The notes below the pieces were generated by a model. It saw only the letters and a list, made by a program, of their open reading frames with translations, was not told where the DNA came from and searched no databases. Positions 1 through 6,976 of a stretch of DNA of 33,298 nt are shown in pieces. The first letter of the stretch is position 1, and each line of letters starts with the position of its first letter. The stretch is from an uncultured bacterium (GTDB taxonomy: Bacteria > Pseudomonadota > Alphaproteobacteria > Sphingomonadales > Sphingomonadaceae). The translations under genes and the position numbers were made by a program. The DNA is taken from assembly GCA_903884945.1 (NCBI GenBank), contig CAISGR010000260.1:1-33298 (forward strand), written 5' to 3'.

Positions 1-780
1 GGTCTCGACAATGCCGCGGTCAAGACGCAGCTCGCCCTGGTCGCGAAGAAGCTGCGCGCCATGGCCTATGGCCGTGCTGACGGCGCCACGATCGCTGAAG
101 TCATCGACGGCCGGGCCGCCTTCACCCAGCGCGAGCTGATGCTGATCCATCCGGACTTCCTCGCTCCCGTCGGCGTGCTGGGCGCGACCGGCACCAGCTA
201 CGCGGTCGCCCGGGCGCTCGGCCTGCGCGCGCTGATCGATCAGGAAATGGGATGGAACAAGACCCTGTCGAACGTGCCCGTTACCGGCGTCGTCGGCCTG
301 ACCAGCGATATCGGCTTCGATCTGCAGGATCCCGATAGCGACGCGGCGCAGCTCAATGCCGCGCACGTTACCACGATTGTCCGGATCAACGGCGCGCTGC
401 GCTTCTGGGGCAACCGCACCTGCGCGGCGGACGATAGCGATTTCCTGTTCGAAAGCGCGACCCGCACTGCCCAGATCCTCGCTGACACCATGGCGAACGG
501 CCTGATCGACTATCTCGACAAGCCGCTGACCCCCAGCCTGGCGCGCGATATCGTCGAGGACATCAACGAGAAGTTCCGCAAGCTGGTGCGCGCCAACTTC
601 CTCCTCGGCGCCCGCGCCTATTTCGATCCGGACAGGAACCCGACGGGCGATCTGAAGCTGGGCAAGCTCAAGATCAGCTACATCTACACGCCGACGCCGC
701 CCCTCGAGGATCTCGGCCTGCTGCAGGAGATCAGCGACGAATATCTCGCTGACTTCGCCTCGCTCGTCGCCGGCGCCTGA
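1..780 (+). CDS. Phage contractile tail sheath protein (P2 FI-like), 3' part
   Basis: The reading frame is open from base 1 and ends in TGA at 778-780, giving the last 259 residues; the start lies left of the window. The protein forms the contractile outer sheath around the tail tube. The visible part has the C-terminal sheath features: the run DGRAAFTQRELMLIHPDF, an internal RFWGNRTC segment, and a C-terminal domain with ANFLLGARAYFDPDRNP. It is followed 41 bp later by the tube gene, as in P2. Family assignment is from residue patterns and gene order. Confidence 0.9.
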   Translation, partial: GLDNAAVKTQLALVAKKLRAMAYGRADGATIAEVIDGRAAFTQRELMLIHPDFLAPVGVLGATGTSYAVARALGLRALIDQEMGWNKTLSNVPVTGVVGLTSDIGFDLQDPDSDAAQLNAAHVTTIVRINGALRFWGNRTCAADDSDFLFESATRTAQILADTMANGLIDYLDKPLTPSLARDIVEDINEKFRKLVRANFLLGARAYFDPDRNPTGDLKLGKLKISYIYTPTPPLEDLGLLQEISDEYLADFASLVAGA

Positions 781-821
781 TCCCCTTCCCTCAACCGCCC
801 CTTTCACTCGGGAGAATCGCG

Positions 822-1334
822 ATGGGCCTGCCCCGCAAACTCAAGCAACTGATGCTGTTCAACGCCGGCCTTACCTATGTCGGCGACGTCACCTCCGTCA
901 CCCTGCCCAAGCTCGCCCGCAAGCTCGAGGAATATCGCAGCGGCGGCATGAACCGCCCGGCCAAGATCGATATGGGCGGCGAGGCGCTGGAGATCGAATT
1001 CACCTGCGGCGGCCCCATGCGGGACGTCCTGCGCCAATATGGCGCGGTCGGCGTCGGCGACGTCCAGTTGCGCTTCGTCGGCTCCTATCAGGATGATGAC
1101 AGCGGCGAGGTCACCGCGATCGAGATCGCCGTGCGCGGCCGGCACGAGGAGATCGACATGGGCGAGGCCAAGCCCGGCGAGGGCACTGAGTTCAAGGTCA
1201 AGTCCTCGCTCGTCTATTACAAGCTGAGCTGGAACGGCGTGACCGAGATCGAGATCGACGTGCTCGGCATGATCGAGATGGTCGGCGGCGTCGATCGCAT
1301 GGCCCAGATCCGCGAAGCGCTCGGCATCTTCTGA
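822..1334 (+). CDS. Phage major tail tube protein (P2 FII-like)
   Basis: This 170-aa protein forms the inner tube of the contractile tail. It matches the FII family in length and pattern: the N-terminal MGLPRKLKQLMLFNAG segment, VTLPKLARKLEEYRSGGMN near residues 27-45, a central receptor-like stretch with RGRHEEIDMG, and YYKLSWNG near the C-terminal third. A purine-rich GGGAGA lies upstream of the ATG. It sits between sheath and chaperone genes, where P2 FII belongs. Confidence 0.93.
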   Translation: MGLPRKLKQLMLFNAGLTYVGDVTSVTLPKLARKLEEYRSGGMNRPAKIDMGGEALEIEFTCGGPMRDVLRQYGAVGVGDVQLRFVGSYQDDDSGEVTAIEIAVRGRHEEIDMGEAKPGEGTEFKVKSSLVYYKLSWNGVTEIEIDVLGMIEMVGGVDRMAQIREALGIF

Positions 1335-1368
1335 CGCCGCCCCCCTCCCCCCTTCACGAGGTTTTCCG

Positions 1369-1707
1369 ATGTCCGATACCCCTCCGCACGCTGATGCGAC
1401 GCCGCTCTTCCGCTCGTTCGATCTCGACTTCGATATCGCGCCCGGCGGAACGCTTGCCTTCCCCAAGGGCACCAGGGTCACCGTCCGCAAGCCCGGTGCC
1501 GGCGAGCTGCGCGGCCTTTCCCTGACGGCGCTGCTGCAGCTCGACTATGCCTCGCTCGAGACGCTGGCGCCGCGCATCACCACGCCGACCCTGACCAAGC
1601 ATCATGTGATGGCCATGGATCCGGCCGACATGATGCAGTTCGGCAGCGAGGTGATGGATTTTTTGCTGCCATCAGCGGCGAAGCCGGAGGGCTACCAGCC
1701 AGCATAG
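1369..1707 (+). CDS. Phage tail assembly chaperone (P2 gpE-like)
   Basis: This 112-aa protein sits exactly between tube and tape measure. It has the small acidic tail-assembly chaperone pattern with a central GELRGLSLTALLQLDY segment and a C-terminal ITTPTLTKHHVMAMDPAD stretch. The product is thought to bind the tape measure protein during tail assembly. The last 14 codons follow a T TTT TTG slippery heptamer at 1659-1665, where a minor share of ribosomes should move into the -1 frame and make a longer form. The unshifted product ends at TAG 1705-1707. Confidence 0.88.
   Translation: MSDTPPHADATPLFRSFDLDFDIAPGGTLAFPKGTRVTVRKPGAGELRGLSLTALLQLDYASLETLAPRITTPTLTKHHVMAMDPADMMQFGSEVMDFLLPSAAKPEGYQPA
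1659..1665 (+). other. Programmed -1 ribosomal frameshift site (E to E')
   Basis: In the gene E frame the codons read GAT TTT TTG, so the heptamer T TTT TTG lies in the X XXY YYZ phase needed for -1 slippage. After slippage, reading continues as GCT GCC ATC and stays open to TGA 1830-1832. P2 uses the same type of heptamer in its E gene, so position, phase and context agree with the family. Confidence 0.85.
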
Positions 1708-1832
1708 ACGAGATCATGGCCGATCTGGCGCTCGTGTTTCACTGGTCGCCGGCCGTCATGGACGAGATGAGCCTGGCCGAGCTGATGGCGTGGCGCGCCC
1801 GCGCCGCTGCCCGCCACAATCCCGAAAGCTGA
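1665..1832 (+). CDS. Tail chaperone frameshift extension / P2 GpE-domain protein (E')
   Basis: This frame (-1 relative to gene E) adds 55 residues to the chaperone after slippage. It includes MADLALVFHWSPAVMDEM and MSLAELMAWRARAAARHN, the short signature of the Pfam P2 GpE family. An in-frame ATG at 1716 could also start a free 38-aa protein, but no good ribosome-binding site is seen, so the fused E+E' product is more likely. The stop TGA is 7 bp before the tape measure ATG. The frame has no stop across the overlap with E, which supports selection on both frames. Confidence 0.8.
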   Translation, partial: AAISGEAGGLPASIDEIMADLALVFHWSPAVMDEMSLAELMAWRARAAARHNPES

Positions 1833-1839
1833 AACCTCC

Positions 1840-4332
1840 ATGGATCGCAATCTCCGCATCCGCATGCTCCTCGAGGCGGGCGACCGCGTCACCAAGCCGC
1901 TGCGCGACATGGCGGGCGGCTCGCGCAAGGCGGCCGAGGCGCTCAAGGCGACGCGCGACCGGCTGAAGGAGATCAACCGCGCCCAGGCCGATATCGGCAG
2001 CTTTCGCGAACTGAAGGCGGGGCTACGCTCGACCGAGGCTGAACTGCACGGCGCGCAGAACCGCGTCGCCGCGCTCGCGCGCGAAATCCACGCGACCGGC
2101 ACGCCGACCAAAAAGATGATCGCGGATTTTGCCCGCGCGAAGCGCGAAGCCTCGGCCCTTGGCGATCAGCACCACGAACAGGCCGTCCGGCTGCAGCAGC
2201 TCCGCGAGCGCATGGCTGCGGCCGGTGTCTCGACATCGCGCCTGGTGCAGGATGAGCGGCGCCTGCGCGAGGAGGCGTCGCGCACCAACGCCGAGCTGGC
2301 CGAGCAGAGTCGCCGCCTGCAGCAGGCCGCCAGCCGCAGCCAGCGGTTCGAGGCGGCGCGCGGCAAGTTCGCCCGGATGCAGGGGACGGCCACGTCGCTC
2401 GCCGCCGGCGGCGCGGCGGCGATCGGCACCGGCTATGCGGTGGGCCGGCCGATCCTGGGCGGCATCGCCGAGGCCCAGGCCTATCAGTCCTCGATGACGG
2501 ATATTGCCCAGAAGGCGAACCTGTCGCGCCGCGATGCCGAGAAGATGGGCGCGGGGCTGCTGGTCGCGGCCAGGGCGGCAAACCAGTTGCCGGATGCCAT
2601 GGCGCAGGGCGTCGATACCCTCGCCGGCTTCGGCCTCGATCCGCGCCAGGCGGTCGAGATGATGAAGCCGATCGGCCGCGCCGCGACCGCCTACAAGGCC
2701 GAGATCGCCGACCTGTCGGCGGCGGCGTTCGCGGCGAATGACAATCTCAAGGTCCCGGTCGACCAGACCGGGCGCGTGATCGACATCATGGCGCAGGCCG
2801 GCAAGGCCGGCGCGTTCGAGATCAAGGACATGGCCGGCCAGTTCCCGGCGCTCACCGCAGCCTATCAGGCCCTCGGCCAGACGGGCACCCGCGCGGTCGC
2901 GGATCTCGCGGCCGGCGCCCAGATCGCGCGCAAGGGCGCCGGCGATTCATCGACGGCGGGCAACAATCTGCTCAACCTGCTCAACAAGATCAATGCGCGC
3001 GCGACCAACGCGAACTTCAAGAAATTCGGGGTCGATCTCCCGGCGGCGATGAAGAAGGCGGCGAAGGACGGCAAAGGCCCGATCGAGGCAATCGCCGAAC
3101 TCGCCAACAAGGCGCTGGGCGGCGATATCTCGAAGCTCTCCTACCTGTTCGACGATGCCCAGGTGCAGGGCGCCCTGCGCCCGCTGATCGCCAATCTGAA
3201 GGAATTCAGGACGATCCGGGATGATGCGCTCGGGGCCAACGGCACCACGGATGCCGACTTTGCCGAACGCATGAAGGACAGCGCCGAGAAGACCCGCCAG
3301 CTCGAGGTGAACGGCAAGGCGCTGGCGATCTCGCTCGGCACCATCCTGTTGCCGACCGTCAACGCCATCACGGAGAAAGCCGCCGCCTTCACCGCGCGTC
3401 TGACGGAGTGGTCGCAGCGCCATCCCGTCCTGGCGAAGGGGATCGTGCTGGTCGCCGCCGGCCTGGCCGCGACGCTGACAGTCCTCGGCGTGCTCGGCAT
3501 TGTCGTCGCCGGCCTCATCGCCCCCTTCGCCGCGCTGGCCACGGTCGCGACCTTCTTCGGCATCGGCATGTTGCCGCTGATCGGCATCGTCGCCGGCGTC
3601 GTCCTCGGCATCGTCGCGCTCGGCGCTGCCGCCTATGCCATTTATGCCAATTGGGGCGCGCTCGGCACCTGGTTCGCCGGGCTATGGGAAGGCGCAAAGC
3701 GGATCTTCGCCGCCGCCATCGGATCGATCGGCAAGATCCTGTCCTCCTTCAACCCCATGGCGCTGTTGCTCGGCCCCTTCGGCCTGCTCTTCGCCTGGCT
3801 GGGCGGCGATATCCCCGCGCGCCTGGCCGAGGTCGGCCGCAACATGATCCGAGGCCTGATCAACGGGATCACCGGCATGCTCGGCGCGCTGGAATCGACC
3901 ATCGTCGGTGCCGCCAGCTCGGCCGCGAACTGGTTCAAGGCGAAGCTCGGCATTCATTCGCCCTCGCGCGTCTTCATGTCGTTCGGCGGGCACATCATGC
4001 AGGGCCTCACCAATGGCATCGCCAGCGGTGAGAACGGCCCGGTAAAGCGCCTTGATGCGCTGTCGAAGCGGCTCACAGCGGCGATGATCGTGGGCGCCTC
4101 CCTGCCCGCTGTCGCCGCGCCGGCTTCGGCCCAGGGCGCCCCCTATCCGCGCGCGCCGGTCGGCGCGGTGACGGGCGACCGCTACGAGATTCATCTCCAC
4201 GCCGCGCCGGGCATGGACGAGGCGAAGCTCATGGCCCTGCTCGAGCGCAAGCTGGCCGAGATCGATCGCCGCAAGGCGGCATCCCGGCGCGCCAGCTTCG
4301 CTGATGCGCCTGACTGGAGTGACCGCGCATGA
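1840..4332 (+). CDS. Phage tail tape measure protein (P2 gpT-like)
   Basis: At 830 aa this protein sets tail length and later probably helps DNA pass the membrane. Residues about 25-175 are rich in Arg, Glu and Ala and look coiled-coil. The middle (about 205-490) resembles the TP901-type tape measure core, with YQSSMTDIAQKANLS and QFPALTAAYQALGQTGT. Residues about 528-605 form strongly hydrophobic, Gly/Ala-rich segments. Near residue 705 is the typical HSPSRVFMSFGGHIMQGL motif. It begins 7 bp after E' and shares ATGA with the next gene. Confidence 0.95.
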   Translation: MDRNLRIRMLLEAGDRVTKPLRDMAGGSRKAAEALKATRDRLKEINRAQADIGSFRELKAGLRSTEAELHGAQNRVAALAREIHATGTPTKKMIADFARAKREASALGDQHHEQAVRLQQLRERMAAAGVSTSRLVQDERRLREEASRTNAELAEQSRRLQQAASRSQRFEAARGKFARMQGTATSLAAGGAAAIGTGYAVGRPILGGIAEAQAYQSSMTDIAQKANLSRRDAEKMGAGLLVAARAANQLPDAMAQGVDTLAGFGLDPRQAVEMMKPIGRAATAYKAEIADLSAAAFAANDNLKVPVDQTGRVIDIMAQAGKAGAFEIKDMAGQFPALTAAYQALGQTGTRAVADLAAGAQIARKGAGDSSTAGNNLLNLLNKINARATNANFKKFGVDLPAAMKKAAKDGKGPIEAIAELANKALGGDISKLSYLFDDAQVQGALRPLIANLKEFRTIRDDALGANGTTDADFAERMKDSAEKTRQLEVNGKALAISLGTILLPTVNAITEKAAAFTARLTEWSQRHPVLAKGIVLVAAGLAATLTVLGVLGIVVAGLIAPFAALATVATFFGIGMLPLIGIVAGVVLGIVALGAAAYAIYANWGALGTWFAGLWEGAKRIFAAAIGSIGKILSSFNPMALLLGPFGLLFAWLGGDIPARLAEVGRNMIRGLINGITGMLGALESTIVGAASSAANWFKAKLGIHSPSRVFMSFGGHIMQGLTNGIASGENGPVKRLDALSKRLTAAMIVGASLPAVAAPASAQGAPYPRAPVGAVTGDRYEIHLHAAPGMDEAKLMALLERKLAEIDRRKAASRRASFADAPDWSDRA

Positions 4333-4712
4333 TGATGTCGCTCGGCATGTTCGTCTTCGCCCTCCCCACTCTCGCCTATGACGAGCTGAAGCGCCGCACG
4401 GATTTCCGCCACGCCCGCTCGCCCCGCATCGGCGCGCGCGACGCCACTCAGTTCGTTGGCCCTGGTGATGACAGCATTTCCCTGTCCGGCACCGCCTTTG
4501 CTGAATTGTCGGACGGCGCCGCCTCGCTCGACAGCCTGCGCGCCATGGGCGACAGCGGCGATGTCTGGCCGCTCGTTGACGGCACCGGCCGCGTCTACGG
4601 CGCTTTCGTGATTGCGGGCGTGGACGAGGGGCAGAAATTCTTCCTCGCTGATGGCACGCCGCGCCAGATCGATTTCACCCTCGATCTTCTCCGCGTCGAC
4701 GAGCCCGCATGA
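4329..4712 (+). CDS. Phage tail protein GpU family
   Basis: This 127-aa protein fits the P2 gpU tail-completion family. It has the N-terminal MSLGMFVFALPTLAYDEL opening, a central LSGTAFAELSDG and the C-terminal QIDFTLDLLRVDE segment. gpU is a tail terminator/completion component in P2. Three consecutive ATG codons (4329, 4332, 4335) are possible starts; 4329 overlaps the tape measure stop as ATGA, suggesting translational coupling. The 3' end overlaps gene D in the same way. Confidence 0.92.
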   Translation: MMMSLGMFVFALPTLAYDELKRRTDFRHARSPRIGARDATQFVGPGDDSISLSGTAFAELSDGAASLDSLRAMGDSGDVWPLVDGTGRVYGAFVIAGVDEGQKFFLADGTPRQIDFTLDLLRVDEPA

Positions 4713-5716
4713 CGGGCGCCAACATCCCGGATTTCCGCGTCACGCTCGACGGCCAGGATCTCACCGGCAAGCTTCGCCCGCGGCTGATCGGCCTCACCCT
4801 GTCCGAAAAGCGCGGCGACGAGGCTGATCAGCTCGATATCACCCTGGACGATACCGATGGCCGCCTGGCGCTGCCCGGGACGGGCGCTGTCCTGCAGCTT
4901 CACATCGGCTGGCGACAGGGCGCCGATGTCACGCTCGGCCTGATCGACAAGGGCAGCTTCACGGTCGACGAAGTCGAACATGCCGGCCCGCCTGATCAGG
5001 TCACGATCCGCGCCCGCTCCGCTGATTTCACGAGCGATCTGCGCACCCGGCGCGAGCAGAGCTGGCACGATACCACGATCGGCGCGGTGATCGCCGAGAT
5101 CGCCGGCCGCAACGGCCTGCAACCGCGCTGCGCCGCCGCCCTCGCCGCGATTGCGCTGCCCGCCCTGGTGCAGAGCCGCGAAAGCGACATGGCGCTGATG
5201 CGTCGTCTCGGCCGCGAGCACGATGCCGTCGCCACGATTAAGCAGGGCGCGTTGATCTTCGCGCCGATCGGCGCCGGCACCACGGCCAGCGGCGCACCCT
5301 TGCCCGCGCTGACGCTCCGCCGGCGCGACGGGGATCGCCACAGCTACCGCGTCGAGAAACGCGAAGAGGCCGAAGGCGTCACAGCCTCCTGGCACGATCG
5401 CCGCGAGGCGAAGCGCAAGAGCGTCACCATCGGCAAGGCCAGCGGCGCAAAGGCCCTGTCCCATGTCTACGCCTCCGAATCCTCGGCCAGGCGCGCCGCA
5501 AAGACCACCCTGCAGCGCGCCGAGCGCCAGCCGGTGAGCCTCTCGCTATCCCTCGCGCTCGGCCGCGCGGATATCTATCCCGAGCAGTCGGCGAGTGTCG
5601 CGGGCTTCAAGGCTGAGATCGACGCGGTGAAGTGGCTGGTCGCTGAGGTGAGCCACACGATTGGGAATCGGGGCTTTGTCACAGGGCTCACGCTAAGCCG
5701 TCTCGGCGAATCATAG
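4709..5716 (+). CDS. Phage late control protein D (P2 gpD-like; baseplate hub)
   Basis: This 335-aa protein belongs to the GPD family. It opens with NIPDFRVTLDGQDLTGKL and has the hub-fold segments TLSEKRGDEADQLDITLDD and LQLHIGWRQGADVTLGLIDKG, then a C-terminal ending in GFVTGLTLSRLG. Despite the name, gpD-type proteins are tail hub components related to gp27 of T4. The gene overlaps U by ATGA and ends the tail operon; a hairpin begins directly after its TAG stop. Confidence 0.93.
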   Translation: MTGANIPDFRVTLDGQDLTGKLRPRLIGLTLSEKRGDEADQLDITLDDTDGRLALPGTGAVLQLHIGWRQGADVTLGLIDKGSFTVDEVEHAGPPDQVTIRARSADFTSDLRTRREQSWHDTTIGAVIAEIAGRNGLQPRCAAALAAIALPALVQSRESDMALMRRLGREHDAVATIKQGALIFAPIGAGTTASGAPLPALTLRRRDGDRHSYRVEKREEAEGVTASWHDRREAKRKSVTIGKASGAKALSHVYASESSARRAAKTTLQRAERQPVSLSLSLALGRADIYPEQSASVAGFKAEIDAVKWLVAEVSHTIGNRGFVTGLTLSRLGES

Positions 5717-5752
5717 GTGTCGCCCAGCGGCCGGCTCGACACAGCCTTTCTT
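5717..5752 (+). terminator. Possible terminator of the tail operon
   Basis: GTGTCG (5717-5722) pairs with CGACAC (5737-5742). An inner AGC/GCT pairing leaves a CCC bulge. The hairpin is followed by AGCCTTTCTT rather than a clean T run, so termination strength is uncertain. Its position right after the gene D stop is what suggests the role. Confidence 0.45.
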
Positions 5753-5883
5753 GATACCCGCTGCAACCTACGATAGAACGGACCATGAACTTGGTTCGAA
5801 TCGCACGATCCAGGTTAGGCGCTTTCGAAAATCGGAAATGCGGTGCCTGGTCGTAATCGTGCCACGATGATGCGTCATGTAGT

Positions 5884-5912
5884 TTGCGATTGCGATTGGG
5901 AAGCGCCATGAT
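5884..5912 (+). promoter_or_regulatory. Candidate promoter for the ietAS cassette
   Basis: TTGCGA (5884-5889), a 17-bp spacer and CATGAT (5907-5912) resemble a sigma-70 type promoter, with two mismatches in each hexamer. It would start transcription about 30 bp before the ATPase ATG. No other convincing promoter is visible in the 231-bp gap after gene D. Confidence 0.35.
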
Positions 5913-5947
5913 GCGATCCATTTTGTGGAGGCAAGCGTTTCACTGCG

Positions 5948-6976
5948 ATGGCACGTAGCGATCTTCTTGTATCCTTGGTCCGCGCCGGCGCCGCTGGCGA
6001 CCGCGGGTTATTGCGGCGTACTGCCGAGGCGCTTGTGGCCGACGAGCGTGCGAAAAAGCATAATATCCTAGCCGAACGAATTGAACGGGCATTGTCTGCC
6101 GTTCCGATCGCGCCACCAGCGCTGACAACGTCCGCGCCGTCGTCGACGCCAACGGGCCGGGACGCCATTCTTGAGCTCGAACCCCGCGTTCAGCTGGACG
6201 CGCTCATGCTCCCCTTGCCGGTGCGGGAACATAGCCGGCAGCTGCTGGAGGAGCATATTCGGGCCGACGTGCTCCGCGCCAATGGCTATGAGCCCCGCCA
6301 CCGTGTGCTGCTGTCTGGCCCCCCGGGGAACGGGAAGACTTCCTTCGCTGAAGGTGTCGCCGAAGCGCTGGCGCTGCCCTTTTTCGTCGTGCGATACGAT
6401 TCACTCATCGGAAGTTATTTGGGGGAAACCAACGCGCGATTGCGGAAGCTGTTCGATTATATTCGAACACAACCGTGCGTGCTGTTCTTCGATGAGTTTG
6501 ACGCGATCGGCAAAGAACGCGGCGACACGCACGAGACCGGCGAGATCAAGCGCGTGGTTTCCTTCCTCCTGATGCAGCTTGATCAACTTCCCAGCTACGT
6601 GATCGTTATCGCCGCGACCAATCATGGAGAGCTACTGGATCGGGCAGTGTGGCGTCGCTTCCAGATGCGCTTGGCCTTCCCTGCTCCGGATCGGCGCCAG
6701 ATTGGTTCCTTTTTGGATCAGATTATTGATACATGGCCGGATAGACCGAGGTTGCAGACCGGCAAGATTGCGAGCAAGCTTGGCGCTGTTAGTTACGCGG
6801 AAGCGCTCGACTTCTGTCAGAACGTTCGTCGCCGACAGATTTTGGGGCTGGGGGAGATAGATGTTGAGGAAGCGCTTCGCACCGAACTCGAGTTGTGGGA
6901 AGCGCGGGTAACACCCGCCAGCATTGATGCCGAGCGATCCGACCAAGCCGCTGCTGCGGCTGACACCCACAGCTGA
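5948..6976 (+). CDS. ietA: AAA+ ATPase, IetA-like, of an ATPase-subtilase defence pair
   Basis: This is a 342-aa single-domain AAA+ protein. Walker A is GPPGNGKTS near residue 124, Walker B is VLFFDEFDAIG near 178, sensor 1 is VIVIAATNH near 218, and RAVWRRF at about 231-237 supplies the arginine-finger region. The fold is of the FtsH/spastin-like type. The next gene, a subtilisin-like protease, overlaps its last 50 bases, which is the ietAS arrangement: IetA was described as the antitoxin partner of IetS on an Agrobacterium Ti plasmid, and the pair was later reported as an anti-phage system. A GGAGG lies at 5927-5931, rather far (16 nt) from this ATG, but an in-frame stop at 5909 and no other start upstream favour it. 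Base composition is less GC-rich than the tail genes, suggesting a separate origin. Confidence 0.85.
   Translation: MARSDLLVSLVRAGAAGDRGLLRRTAEALVADERAKKHNILAERIERALSAVPIAPPALTTSAPSSTPTGRDAILELEPRVQLDALMLPLPVREHSRQLLEEHIRADVLRANGYEPRHRVLLSGPPGNGKTSFAEGVAEALALPFFVVRYDSLIGSYLGETNARLRKLFDYIRTQPCVLFFDEFDAIGKERGDTHETGEIKRVVSFLLMQLDQLPSYVIVIAATNHGELLDRAVWRRFQMRLAFPAPDRRQIGSFLDQIIDTWPDRPRLQTGKIASKLGAVSYAEALDFCQNVRRRQILGLGEIDVEEALRTELELWEARVTPASIDAERSDQAAAAADTHS

Noticed and set aside
1..5716. R-type tailocin instead of a prophage
   Set aside because: Tail genes alone would allow it, but the integrase, tRNA att site, repressor and Ogr-type activator favour a P2-like prophage. Capsid genes cannot be checked because the left part is missing.
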